A DNA stretch of 64,000 nucleotides. Source: Gigantopelta aegis. Lineage: Eukaryota > Mollusca > Gastropoda > Neomphalida > Peltospiridae. A program made the translations under genes and the position numbers. The stretch is taken from assembly GCF_016097555.1 (NCBI RefSeq), contig NC_054713.1:14463893-14527892 (forward strand), in the 5' to 3' direction. Under the pieces are notes generated by a model. It was not told the DNA's origin. It saw only the letters and a program-made list of their open reading frames with translations, and searched no databases. Below, one piece after another: positions 1-10,875 of the stretch. Positions within the stretch are counted from its first letter, which is position 1, and each line of letters starts with the position of its first letter.

Positions 1-205
1 TCGCCTGATGCGCGGTCGGTCGGTCTGAGATCGATCCCCGTCGGTGGCCCATTTGGCTATTTCTCATTCTAGCCAGTGCACCATGATTGGTGTATCAAAA
101 GTTGTTGTATGTGTTATCCTGTCTATGGGATGGTCCATATAAAAGATACCTCGCTACTAGTATCTAATGCCATGGAAAATGTAGCGGTTTTTCTCTCAAA
201 AACCA
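1..205 (+). mobile_element. SINE, A head, cut by the window edge
   Basis: The sequence begins inside the tRNA-like head. The B-box-like stretch GATCGATCCCCGTCGGTGG lies near position 31. It runs through the core (CCAGTGCACCATGATTGG, then a degraded AAAAGATCCCTTGC) and fades after about 205. The 5' end is outside the window. Confidence 0.8.
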
Positions 206-274
206 GCCTGCATCCAACAAAAATGGGGCCCGTACGATAATGGCTATCTGGACAGTCAGTTGTTAGTGGGCCAT

Positions 275-545
275 TGGTTAGTGGTTAAGGTTGCACTATA
301 CCAATTAATTTCCGGCTGGGTCGAAGTTCGAGGTGCACCGAACTTTTGATAGAGAAGTTAACACCACAAGTCCTGTGATTGGTTATAAATGTGAGTGTGT
401 TGGTTGTAAAAAAAATTAGTTTCATCTGGGCTAAAAATGTATGCAATTTTATTTGATGTAGTACCACCGTGTCAAGTAGCCTTGTGCTTGGAACATGTAT
501 GGGGTACCTGTAAAAAAAAGTACTCAAATTTTGTGCGAAACTAAG
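275..545 (-). mobile_element. short DNA transposon fragment (TATACCAAAT-end family)
   Basis: This is the reverse complement of the right part of the elements at 26688-27130 and 29880-30330. Shared blocks include the terminal CTATACCAATTAA, the GTTCGAGGTGCACCGAAC block and the block around TTCATCTGGGCTAAAAATG. The other end is missing. It is nonautonomous, with no transposase reading frame. Confidence 0.65.
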
Positions 546-914
546 GGTGTTGCAGAAACATCTGGTTATACCGAAAATGAGCCATGAAAGGTACCATTTT
601 CTGCAGTTAATACTTTGAGGTAGGGGTTGTAGTACTGATATTTATGGGTCACAGTTTGGTTGATATATTGCATATAGTGTTTTTAAACGCAAACGTTAAC
701 ATGGTCGCCTATGGGATTTGAATTGGTATAGTCCAACCTTAAAACTCGCTCTGGATTGGAGCCGGTGTGGTATGACATACGGCCCGGCGTGATATGCGGG
801 CCAAATCTCATCACCACCTGCATGACAAATGGACTGCCATGACATATGGCCCGTTTGTGGTTGTTCGGGAAGGGCATGTAAAATACTAAAATTATGAGAT
901 CATTCATGGTTACT

Positions 915-919
<5 letters not shown>
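546..919. other. no gene; C-head SINE scrap
   Basis: No gene is seen. A short stretch near 738-765 (AAAACTCGCTCTGGATTGG) matches the reverse complement of the C-head SINE. The rest is unassigned and includes a motif around GACATACGGCCC that recurs near 5597. Confidence 0.4.

Positions 920-964
<45 letters not shown>
920..964. repeat. (GT)n microsatellite
   Basis: About 22 uninterrupted GT units. Confidence 0.95.
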
Positions 965-966
<2 letters not shown>

Positions 967-1107
967 TAGTGATGGTATAAATTATTTAGCAAAATAAGAC
1001 AAGAGGTTGAAGAGCTTAATAGACAGTTTTTCTCTTATGTGCCAAGTGCGAATATCAGTTGGTGGAACACCACTAAGCTTCGTTATTGTAAATAAATGTT
1101 TAACAGG

Positions 1108-1195
1108 TCAGGTCAGGTCAGGTCATAGAGCTTTACGTGCACATTCAGAACAAGCTGTTGTAGCGCACACCTGTCCTGGTCCTGTCCTGTTTAAC
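1108..1195 (+). repeat. dispersed repeat ending in (CAGGT)n
   Basis: Four CAGGT pentamers lead into TTTACGTGCACATTCAGAAC and an AAGCTGTTGTAGCGCACACC block. The reverse complement of this unit, with its (GACCT)n end, lies near 25525-25605. It is therefore a dispersed element with a pentamer tail; the family is not recognised. Confidence 0.6.
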
Positions 1196-1402
1196 ATGTT
1201 GCCTTCGTTATAAATATAAAAATTCTCTCGTAATTTTTTGTTTCATTTAATTACTAATGCAGGCAAGGTATTGTCATACTAAATGAATCTACAAATGTCA
1301 AGCTTCGCTAACGCTGATGCATTCCACAGGACTTCACACTGTGTTAATTGATACACAGTGGTGATCCTGGATTGAATGGGTACTACACTACTAGCATCTA
1401 AA

Positions 1403-1800
1403 GTAAAGTAAAGTTTGTTTTATTTAACGACGCCGCTAGAGCACATTGATTTTTTATCTTATCATCGGCTATTGGACGTCAAACATATGGTCATTCTGAC
1501 ACTGTTTTTAGAGGAAACCCGCTGTCGCCAAATAGGCTACTCTTTTTACGACAGGCAGCAAGGGATCTTTTATTTGCGCTTCCCACAGGCAGGATAGCAC
1601 AAACCATGGCCTTTGTTGAACCAGTTATGGATCACTGGTCGGTGCAAGTGGTTTACACCTACCCACTGAGCCTTGCGGAGCACTCACTCAGGGTTTGGAG
1701 TTGGTATCTGGATTAAAAATCCCATGTCTCGACTGGGATCCGAACCCAGTACCTACCAGCCTGTAGACCGATGACCTGCCACGACGCCACCGATGCCGGT
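1403..1800 (-). mobile_element. SINE, B head with tail-2, full length
   Basis: On the - strand this reads B head, shared core, then tail-2. On + it starts with the reversed tail (TTTGTTTTATTTAACGACG, then ATCGGCTATTGGACGTC) and ends with the head (CCTGTAGACCGATGACC). It joins the B head to tail-2, whereas the copy at 3415 joins the same head to tail-1. Confidence 0.9.
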
Positions 1801-2007
1801 CTACTAGCATCTGTGAAGGTGTGACTAGTGCTTATTTCTTATACCTTGTCACTGTTGGTTCACTGACTGACTGATACCGATTTTCAAAAAGGTTCAGGCA
1901 CATCACCATTGACTGAAAGGTGTTGGTAAGTTTAAGATGGCAATTTTCAGTAAACATTTCATATACAAATTTCATGTCTGGATAAAATTAAAGTCGCCCC
2001 CACCCCC

Positions 2008-2034
<27 letters not shown>
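2008..2034. repeat. poly-T tract
   Basis: An uninterrupted T run of about 26 bases follows a short C-rich stretch. Confidence 0.9.
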
Positions 2035-2038
<4 letters not shown>

Positions 2039-2217
2039 ATAATCCCTGGAATTTTCAGATAATATAATATATGTAATGTTCACTTCACATGAAAATTGTG
2101 TGTAATCCCTGATATTTTCAGTTAAGCATAATACATGTGCCTGAAATTTTCAATAAAACATAATATCTGAAATTTAGTCAATTATATATATATTTCCAGT
2201 TTCATATATTACTGTAT

Positions 2218-2497
2218 TGAGGTTGCCCACTGGTAAAGCCTGATGCATGGTCAATCTTGGATTGATCCATTTCATTGGGTCATTGTGCTATTTCTTTTTT
2301 CAGGCTGTGGTATGTACTATCCTGTCTGGGATACTGCATATAATAGATCCCTTACTGCCAATAAGAAAGACTATTGGGTAGGTTTCTTCTCTTATTATCT
2401 GTGTGGTCCTCAACCATATACCTGACGCACTATAACCGTAGTTAAAAATATGAATGCGTAGTGCAATACAACATTCCTTCCTTCTCTCATTGTAATT
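2218..2497 (+). mobile_element. degenerate SINE, A head with tail-1
   Basis: It follows the A-head layout: a box-like GGTAAAGCCTGATGCATGG, GGATTGATCC, TATGTACTATCCTGTCTGGG, a degraded AAAAGATCCC and a tail ending AACATTCCTTCCTTC. It is more diverged than most copies here, so probably older. Confidence 0.75.
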
Positions 2498-3398
2498 GAA
2501 TTCTCTCATCTTATTAGGAACCTGAATACAACTTCTTCCTTAAAAGTTACAATGTGTAATTAAGAAATAGGAATGTTTTATGACCGTCACAAAACTAAAG
2601 CTAAGAGCCAGGACAGATGTAACAACATTGATAAAAAAAATGTTTTTATCTGCTGCTAATAACTGTTATATTAGTAAGTATCTCATAAAGAAATACAAGT
2701 CCATTTTGAAGTAAAGATGGTTAGGTAAGTATACCTAGGCTTGTGTTTTTATAGAATCTAGGAACAAAAATAACTGGTAAAAACGTCAGAAGAAAAAAAA
2801 AACAGGAAAAAAGTCACAACTTTTAATTAAAAATATATTAGGCAATGAAACAGTTTTTGTCAAAGTTCTTTGTTTTCAATGTTGGTGGTTACAGCAGATG
2901 TTCCACCCAATGCCATAGAGAAATTCTGCCAGTTTTGCGGTCCTTGAAGCCACAATAGGAAGCCATTGTTTTTAATCTACCCTAATCAGTAAGCTGGACC
3001 CAGGCATAATTAACTCTAATCAAGAGGTGTCCCTAATCACCGCCCTGCAGGGTACGAAGCCTCTTTCTTTAACTTAACCTAATTGACCCAGCCACTCTAC
3101 AAACCCACCCTATCAATAAGTTTAACATGTCCCCCCCCCCCCCCCCCCCCCCCACCCTCCGCATACTTTGATGCCACTTTCTTTTAATTTAGCCACATTC
3201 AATACTCTGCAAACTCGCATTTTGTTATATAAAAATTGTGACTTTTTTTTCTGTGACTTTTTTCCAGCCACCGTTTTGCTACTTCTATAGACCTATAGTT
3301 GGGTAAACAGAGATTATCTGTGATCTGAATTTCAATAAAAGTTTACAGCAGCATAGCTCTCGCACACTAAGTCCAGCAAGAAATCACAGCTGATATCA
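2498..3398. other. no gene recognised
   Basis: AT-rich DNA with no convincing reading frame. It contains a 23-base poly-C tract at 3131-3153. Confidence 0.5.
3131..3153. repeat. poly-C tract, 23 bases
   Basis: An uninterrupted C run, one of several of this length in the window. Confidence 0.95.
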
Positions 3399-3414
3399 TT
3401 CCAAACTTTCAGAC

Positions 3415-3805
3415 TAGCCTCGGTGGCGTCATGGCAGGTCATCGGTCTACAGGCTGGTAGGTACTGGGCTTGGATCCCAGTCAAGGTATGGGATTTTTAA
3501 TCCAGATACCGATTCCAAACCCTGAGTGAGTGCTCCGCAAGGCTCAATGGGTAGGTGTAAACCACTTGCACCGACCAGTGATCCATAACTGGTTCAACAA
3601 AGGCCATGGTTTGTGCTATCCTGCCTGCGGGAAGCGCAAAGAAAAGATCCCTTGCTGCTAATCGGAAGAGTAGCCCATGTAGTGGCGACAGCAGGTTTCC
3701 TCTCAAAATCTGTGTGGTCCTTAACCATGTCTGACACAATATAACCGTAAATAAAATGTGTTGAGTGCGTCGTTAAATAAAACATTTCTTTCTTTCTTTC
3801 TTTCT
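3415..3805 (+). mobile_element. SINE, B head with tail-1, full length (B type copy)
   Basis: The B head is tRNA-like: GGTGGCGTCATGGCAGGTCA resembles an A box, and CTTGGATCCC sits at the B box. A linker with CCGCAAGGCTCAATGGG follows, then the core shared with A SINEs (AAAAGATCCCTTGCTGCTAA) and tail-1 with (TTTC)n. The direct repeat TTCCAAACTTT lies at 3399-3409 and 3806-3816 and is the target-site duplication. This supports insertion by LINE machinery. Confidence 0.92.
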
Positions 3806-3816
3806 TTCCAAACTTT

Positions 3817-5689
3817 AAAGCCAAAACAAGAACTCTTGTTGAACATTATAATAATAGTTTATTGCATTCACAATATATATAAATTTCACCGATAGCTCTG
3901 GGTGAGTAGAAAATGTCTTTAAATTAATTATATTAAACTTCTAAATATTTTACAAATCCATTTATTTTGTAACAAAATATCAATTATTACATTAAATTAT
4001 TATGCCAAATGAAAATTGCCAATTGTATTTAAAATTTGTATTTGACGAGTGCCAGAGCTAAATTTAAATAAAATGCAGTGGCATATGAATACAAAAATTG
4101 TACAAAAATTATCATGCATAAAATACATGTACTGAAAAGTATGTTTGACTGGACATCTAAAAAGAAACTGGATAAAAAAATGTATATACTTAAACATTTT
4201 GAAATATCTGTTTACATGTATTAGTATGTTTAAACAATGGTTTTGAACATACTAGGATCTTGTAAAAAAAAAACTAAACCTGTGGAATGTTTTTTTTCTT
4301 TCTCGTTTTGTCATATAAGAACATATTCATGTTCTGTCAGTACATATAGGTACATGTATATTTAACCTATTTTATTACTGCCACAGAGCTTTACTTTGAT
4401 TATTTTCGAGTCCACTCATGACATTAAAAATACATGTTGTCAACCAGTACCAATGTGTCACATGGGCACACATTTTGCTCTACGTCACTACAAGAAAGTA
4501 CAACACATGTTCGTTTCACACAAAGGTGTCAGGTTTCTTCGTGTAACACTGGTACTGGTTATGCCTGCCTTAATAAACAATTTAAATTTCAAAAATAAAG
4601 TTTCTAGAGAAATGACAGTGAGAATATTCTTGAGTAACACCAATGACATAATTTAATTGGAAATGATAACATACATAATGTCATCTTCTGCTATCTGACT
4701 ACAACTTTGGAAAAATATTTTTGAGTCTAGTTTTAACTTTATTTTATTATAAAGTTAACATTTAACACTAAAAGAAAATCTTTTGTGAAACAAACAGCTA
4801 TAATTAACAAACCAAATTCTGGACTTGTAATTTAGCACACTAACATAATGATATCAGCATTAGATCATTCAGCTAGAGTAATATGTGTTTATCTACAATT
4901 TGTGCTCAATTAGATCCAAGACATCTTGATTTATGATGAAATATTTCCCTTCATAAAAAAGAAAAAAATACAAGGATTCATTTTTTTTCTGGTGATTATT
5001 CAGATCACCATACATTAATTAGCAACTAATTGTACTGAACAACCCATAACAATGATCAGAATGTTATCAAAAAGAACACTCTTACATTGTTATTATTCAG
5101 GGACAGGTTACAGATTCCACAGAGGGGTGGGTGACATAAAACATTGATGGCGAGGGAGAAAGAAAACATATAAAAAGATTAAAATTGCAGAAAACAGGGG
5201 TGAGCAAGCCAGGCTTTACCCTAAATCTGCCAGTGTTATTCTAAGGTGAATCTCTTGTAGTTTTCAAAGACACGTGTACTTGAATTTGATTTAATAACAA
5301 TAATTCACTCTTATCTAAATGCAATATGCTACATAGCCTACATCTAGGTTATTTATAATTGATCAATAGCATAGGAGTAAGGCTTTTTATGTTTTGGTTT
5401 CTGAATTTATTTTCAGGATTCATATATTATGTCTCAGTCATTTAAAAACTTTGATTTCTTTGTTACCTAATTTCGATAAAATCACAACAAATCCGCAAGA
5501 CCGGGCAATTTGTCAGGCCGAAATTGACAGGTTGGGAAAACCTGTGACGTAATTTCTTAGCTGAGTTCTAATTGGTCAAATGTATTCACCTCGCCGTATG
5601 TCACCGCGGGCCATATGTCATGCCACACCGGTACCAAACTGAGAACCCTATACATGCATTCGAGATTAATCTTGATGAACTAACCCTAT
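3817..5689. other. no gene recognised
   Basis: Nearly 1.9 kb of AT-rich unique-looking DNA. The open frames are short and show no family motifs. A degenerate piece near 5590-5700 is SINE-head-like. Confidence 0.5.
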
Positions 5690-6120
5690 ACCTACCAGCC
5701 GTATGTCCTATGGCTTAAAGGGACATACCCTAGTTTCAACCCGTGAAAATTAACACTAAGTTTAGTTGATTTACAAAGCTGTAATACAATTAGATAAAGT
5801 TACAATTGGGTGAAACATGAGTCTGTGACTTTGAAATGGTGAAATACCCTCTAAAAATAGACTAAAACTCGACCCCATAACTGTTACATTTCAGACGCAC
5901 ATGCGTTTTTAAAAATATGAGAAATGCATTTTGTGATATTAAAAACACCAGGATGACAGAAAACACTTCGAATGTGTGGAAATGGATAATCTAAACAATA
6001 AAATCTATGTAAAGTATGATTTCAGTTATCAAAAACGGCTCTAATAGTAAAAAATATGCCTTAGTGTATAAAAACTAGGGTATGTCCCTTTAACCACAAC
6101 ACCATCTGGATGAAGATATA
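5690..6120 (-). mobile_element. SINE head fragment split by a TTAA element
   Basis: A reversed tRNA-like head (CTATACCTACCAGCCGTATG, then CTATGGC) stops at 5714 and resumes at 6094 (CCACAACACCATCTGG). The 379 bp between are the element at 5715-6093. Without it, the head would read through ATGGCTTAACCAC, as it does near 10233. Confidence 0.75.
5715..6093. mobile_element. nonautonomous TTAA-site DNA transposon (piggyBac-like MITE)
   Basis: It is bounded by TTAA on both sides. The terminal inverted repeat is TTAAAGGGACATACCCTAGT, matched at the far end by ACTAGGGTATGTCCCTTTAA. Target choice and duplication of TTAA are typical of piggyBac-type transposons. There is no coding capacity. Internal blocks (AAAATTAACAC..AAG, ACACCAGGATGAC) match the copy at 29459-29826. 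Confidence 0.85.
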
Positions 6121-6449
6121 ACGGTCCGCATTTTAGCATGGTTATAGTTGCCGCCATTTACGAATCGGAATTTACATGGTCGCTTGGTATAAAATTTAAG
6201 GACTTTGCGTATAATGTATTGTTTATTTCATCAACAAAATGTCTGGTTTGTGGTTTTGTTATTATTAAATATGTGCATTTAAAATTAGTTTACTCAGACT
6301 ATCGTGTACCTTGGGCAATATCACAACAAAAGTTTAAGTGTGTCAGAGGTATTTCCGCCATGTCCGTTAGCACCGTTCAGGTTCAGTTCCACCAAAGATA
6401 TTGCTTTAAAAGGTGTATTTCCTTCTCATTGTCAGGACCTGCGTTTCTT

Positions 6450-7330
6450 TTGCGTTTTAGTACAGTTTATTTTCCTTCTTCTTTTGCGTTCCCGAGGCCA
6501 TGCTCAGACTTCCAGTCCTGTTCTCACCAGGAAGTCCGCTGTCAGTCGAAGGGACGACGTCGGTCCCCAAAGTTTCTCTTTTAGGTCCACCGGATACGGC
6601 CAGGATTATGTTTGTTCTTTCTGACATATCAAGAAGTTCCCTCCTGATATTCAACAGGATATGTTCACCACAATGTGTCTGGAGGCTCTGTAGTAGAGAT
6701 CTGCAGTCTGTAAGGAAAATGGTGTTGGGAGATAGTTTGTCTTGTAAGTTTAGTATTTTAGCTGCTTCAAGGAGTGCACATGCCTCAGCTCTGAAGTTGG
6801 TGGAGAGAGATTCAGTTGCGATGGACTTCATATGAAGCTTCCATCAACATATCTGATAAAGACACCCCCTCCTCCATTTTTGACAGCATTTTCAGCAGAG
6901 CCATCTGTATAGACGTGGGTCCAGGAATCTCTGTGGTTAATCCCTGTCCAACACCTTGAGGGTAAGGGCTTTGAGTTCTGCCTCTGTGTGTTCCTCCTTG
7001 TTACCAACTCCTGGCAGGTCTTTGATGGTGGTAAAATCTTCAGTTTCCCAGTCTTCATAGTCTTGGAGTGGTTCGCCTTGTTGGTCCAGTGGTGGCAAGC
7101 ATTCTGCATGTTGTCTCTGAAGTATTTTGGAGATGTGATTTATGCTCTTTCTCTTGAGTTTGTTCTTGGTAGGATCTCTCAGGCTTGTATGCCGTGGATG
7201 AGATTGCATTCTCTTGAGTTTTTCGCACATTGTCGGAGTAGTTTTTCTTCCTGCCTTTCTTCAAGTGTATGTAATCTCGTAGTTTTTTCCATTGCAGAGA
7301 TTGGGGTTGTTTATAACCCACCTGTTTCTG
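6450..7330 (-). mobile_element. LINE 3' fragment with RNase H domain, degenerate
   Basis: Read on -, two adjacent frames carry RNase H landmarks: YTDGSAENAVKNGGGG (first Asp), FRAEACALLEAAKIL (Glu), IFLTDCRSLLQSLQ (second Asp), and VPSTDSGLPGE, resembling the family's WVPSH.GLPGNE block. The frame changes between YVDGSFI and MKSIATES, near 6830. Upstream - frames (about 6940-7330) are rich in K, E, Q and T and look like the linker after a reverse transcriptase, but no RT motif is present. An RNase H domain points to an I/Jockey-like clade. The copy is 5' truncated and inactive. Confidence 0.8.
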
Positions 7331-7490
7331 CCAGAAAGAAATATTTGGTTATGGCGCTATGGAATTGAATGCAGCCACAGTCAACAGGGAGTATCAGTAG
7401 GCCTATGGGGACCTCCCCCAGAAAGAAAATGTGTTATGTTTAGGGATCATACAGTAATGATAAGAGTAATTAATTTTGTCAAAAATACTG
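7330..7490 (+). mobile_element. short DNA transposon fragment (TTTCTGCCAGAAAG family)
   Basis: It shares TTCTGCCAGAAAGAAAT, GGAATTGAATGCAGCCACAG and CAGTAATGATAAGAGTAATT with the fuller copy at 26003-26250. The far end is missing. Confidence 0.65.
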
Positions 7491-7590
7491 CATGCACTAT
7501 TTACTTGCATATGGTATGATTGCGGTAGTTTTGTCTACGTAGAGAAACTGACAGTAGTGCAAAAAAAAACATGCTGCCGGTTATATCTCT

Positions 7591-7620
7591 TCCTGATCGA
7601 CGTAACTGAATCGATCAGGA
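7591..7620. other. perfect 10-bp hairpin
   Basis: TCCTGATCGA and its reverse complement TCGATCAGGA flank a 10-base loop. No poly-T or gene lies next to it, so the function is unknown. Confidence 0.6.
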
Positions 7621-7904
7621 TGTAATTTTTGCAATGCTCTCCCACACATTGTTGTTTTTTTGAAAATTTATATGACTACTATCACTGGCATCAGAGATAA
7701 AACTGTTTTCCTTTATAAATTGTACTAATTTTTCTACCACTGATTTTCTCATGTAGCATGTTGATTGCATATTTAAGAACGTGGACGTCAAACTGAGCAG
7801 AGTTTTCTTGGGGAAATTGGCAGCATTTTTACGTCATACAGGCTTTATACTGCAGCAGAATTTATTGTCTGGAATAGATCGCTACCTAGAGTGATCAGTT
7901 ATAA

Positions 7905-8073
7905 TCAGGGTTTCTCGAATTTTCTCAAAATCTACTAACCATGGGATCAGTGATTTTCAAAATCCACTAGCCATGGTTAAACATCAACTAGTCTTACTTC
8001 TGTATGAACCATAACTTTGTAAACAAAACAAAATGTCCAAAGCACTTTATATAATCACTTTTAATTTATAGTA
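7905..8073 (+). mobile_element. fragment of the CTAGAAGCCCTG transposon family
   Basis: It repeats the left part of the element that follows: a TCAGGGTTTCTCGA start, CTACTAACCATGGGATCAGTG and CCACTAGCCATGG. Confidence 0.6.
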
Positions 8074-8442
8074 CAGGGCTTCTAGAGTTTTTAAAAAATC
8101 CACTAGCCATGGGATCAATGATTTGAAAAATTTACTAGCCACGATTAAAAATTCACTAGCCCTACTTTACTCTTAAGTTAATACCATTTTATTAAATAAT
8201 AATAATAATCAGATGTCACCTAAAGGGGGGAATTAATAGAGCTTAAAAACGCTAACATTGGGGTTTTGCGTTGTGGGCAGGATATTCATATTTAAAAAAT
8301 AGACTAATAACTGCAACATTTGACACAAAAACACACACACACAAATCACTAGCCATCAGGCATGACAATAGTAGTTATTTACCAGCCCAACATTGAATAT
8401 CACTAGCCATGAGAGTGGGGCTACCATAATCTAGAAGCCCTG
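8074..8442 (+). mobile_element. nonautonomous DNA transposon, CTAGAAGCCCTG ends, single copy
   Basis: Terminal inverted repeats are CAGGGCTTCTAGA and TCTAGAAGCCCTG. ATAGTA flanks both sides and may be the target duplication. The last 87 bp or so (GGCATGACAATAGTAGTTAT .. GGGGCTACCATAATCTAG) is the reverse complement of the satellite unit in FARSB intron 15. A second copy is at 37463-38026 and an expanded one at 46267-55146. There is no transposase; the superfamily is not assigned. Confidence 0.85.
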
Positions 8443-8771
8443 ATAGTAGTTAACATGCATTTTGTATTATGTGCAAATACCATTAACTATTCCAAATGAA
8501 TTAAACTACTAGTATTTTATTTAGTGTACCATTAAAATATGCAAACTGTAATTACAATCTGCAAAACAGGGGGTTGCTGATAAACACATTATTTAATTAT
8601 CTCAAATGTCAAGTGCTATTCTTTTTTCTTTTTTTTTTGCAGGTAAATTAAAATAATATGATGACTGCATATGGTGACCATTAGCATTATGCATACAGTG
8701 TGTTAGTTATCATTGAATACAAGTGTAAACAACATGGCTACAGTATTTCTTAGAAATTGTTTTTGTTTGTT

Positions 8772-10260
8772 CATTTATTCATTTCAGCTTGTTTTCGTGC
8801 TTATATCCAATTAAGGTTCAAACACGCTGTCCTGGGCACACACCTCAGCTATCTGGGCTGTCTGTCCAGGACAGTGGGTTAGTTGGTTAGTAGTTAGTGA
8901 GAGAGAAGTTGGTGTAGTGCCCTTACACCTACCCATTGAGCCCTTAAAGGTAGGGTCAACTCCCAACAAGAGCCTTATGTGTTGGAAAGATGCATACCCG
9001 GACCACCAACACATACTGACACTTTAGCAAATGAAAAACGCATAATTTTAGAGTTAATAAAAAAACATGATTATTCCTGCTAACTGGGGGCAGCCATTTT
9101 GTTTCTTTTTTGTGACGTCCGGTGGTATAGCTTGGGACGAAGCGACGTCAGCTCCTGACCATCTCCTGTATGTACAGTGTAAACAAAAGCAGTAATTTTT
9201 GACAAGGCGCTTCTCTTTGATCAACCTGACTTGTAAAACAGCATAAATGACGTAATAATATAATAAACTATTTAACTAAATATATTTCAAATTGCATTAA
9301 CAAAATGGGGTTATAGTATTTTTCTCTGTTAAATAATCCAAAGGAAAAATGTATACTATTAGGCCTATTGATATGCTACGTTGGAGCAAAAATGACAACC
9401 CACGATACCCAAGTAATAATTTTCTTTTCTTTGGGACTACATAATTGGTCAGTTGTGGTTTTAGATGGAAAAGTCTACTTAATCAATAGTTTTACAGAAC
9501 TATTTACAGTAATACTAATAAACCATGTCCATCACCATTTTAGGGGCGACAGGTAATATTCCACAATACTGGTATGTATTTTTGTGTCTAGACAGCGTCA
9601 ATTAATTGGCTCGTCTGGTTACTAATCAAATACACACCTGCCAATCAGGAATCACAGATAGAAGCAACTAACAGCATAGACCAATTAACTAAGAAAACAC
9701 TCCGTGTATCATTTCAGTACGTAGGTTAATGCATGGACAAAACATTGTTAATTATTTCGACTTGTTGTGTAGCCACTTTGACAATGGGTTTTTATTTTGT
9801 ATTGAAAAATAATATATATAATGCAGGATATACTTATTGCTGAATTTCTGGGATGTGTATTATTACAGAACATTGCAATGTATGACTTTTATCATCCCGC
9901 AAAAACCAGGTAGATTGTGTTTCTCTAGTTCTAAGGCTCATTCCTGACGTTACGTGTTAAGTATTACGTAACCACCAGCTCGCCAGAGGGCGTACTCGCT
10001 GAGATAGTACAAAATGGCTGCGCCGGTTATATATAATAGCTGTCACATTTAACCGTTTTATTAATTAACTATACGATTCTACTTGTTGATATTAAGCAAT
10101 AATGTGCATTATATATCGTTGAATATGCATACCAGGCCAAATGCCTTAATTGTCCTCTCCTTTAAGAACTCGCTCTGGGTTTGAGCCGGTACCGTGCTAT
10201 GAACCCTGTACCTACCAGCCTGTAGTACGATGGCTTAACCACTGCACCACCACAGTTTTG
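8772..10260 (-). mobile_element. C-head SINE split by a 1.2-kb TTAA element
   Basis: Its two halves are 8772-8943 (TTTTCGTGCTTATATCCAAT, ACGCTGTCCTGGGCACACAC, CTACCCATTGAGCCC) and 10166-10260 (GAACTCGCTCTGGG, GAACCCTGTACCTACCAGCC). They join over one TTAA, giving the arrangement seen intact in the copy at 43249-43508. Confidence 0.85.
8944..10165. mobile_element. 1.2-kb nonautonomous TTAA-site transposon
   Basis: It starts TTAAAGGTAGGGTCAACTCC and ends CCTCTCCTTTAA, so both ends are TTAA followed by AGG. An inverted copy lies at 40028-41239. Both share AAATGGCTGCG(CC), CACCAGCTCGCCAGAGGGCG, GGGGGCAGCCATTTTG and the block with AAGATGCATACCCGG. No transposase frame is present. It lies about 530 bp upstream of the MAJIN start exon. 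Confidence 0.8.
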
Positions 10261-10696
10261 TCTGTTCAGCTTAGATATGAATAACAAAAATGGCGACATT
10301 TCTGCTGGGTATTGGAGATGGGTTGGGTTTTTTTAAATTGCTGTTTGGCATGGTGGAATAAACATTTTACTTGCCCTACCGAGAAAAACACTCACCACAG
10401 GCATCGGGCTACCGTATTCCAAAAGCCCTGTATAACGTATTCATGTGCATATAAACAAATAAATGAAAATAGTGTAGAGCAATCAAACAGAAATACTGCA
10501 TTCCGAATCTGCATTCCGCATACCGTGTGTCAGGTAAACGCAGCTTAAATTATATATTATTTATTCATACATACAAAATTATTGGGAGAAATCCAGTTTT
10601 GGTTGCTTACAAACATTGAAGTCGACAAAACACACTGAATATAACAGACACTACTATTCTAAACAATGTTTTATTATTTTGCTTGTTTATTTTCAG

Positions 10697-10751
10697 ATAC
10701 TAATATAGAGAGCTCACCTTATTATGAAGAGTAACGAAAGGGTTTTTGAAA
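10697..10751 (+). other. probable 5' UTR part of the MAJIN start exon
   Basis: An acceptor-like TTGTTTATTTTCAG ends at 10696, so the exon holding the start codon probably begins at 10697, with an upstream noncoding exon not located. An earlier ATG at 10722 opens a short out-of-frame reading frame. Confidence 0.45.
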
Positions 10752-10875
10752 ATGAGCCTGTCGCCATTCAACCTGCACCGCGAGGACACCCGACTCGTCA
10801 AACACCAGAATTGTGTCTACAAGATCAAGGCCACTTTCAGTGGCATCCCTGAAAACATTTTCATCATAAATTCAG
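10752..10875 (+). CDS. MAJIN: MAJIN first coding exon
   Basis: It encodes 41 residues from the ATG at 10752. This frame is chosen over the overlapping frame from 10722 because its N terminus matches the MAJIN family. The donor GTTCTG at 10876 is weak. Confidence 0.7.

Noticed and set aside
10722-10850. Upstream ATG frame MKSNERVFENEPVAIQP
   Set aside because: It overlaps the MAJIN start in another frame and resembles no family; the frame from 10752 matches MAJIN.
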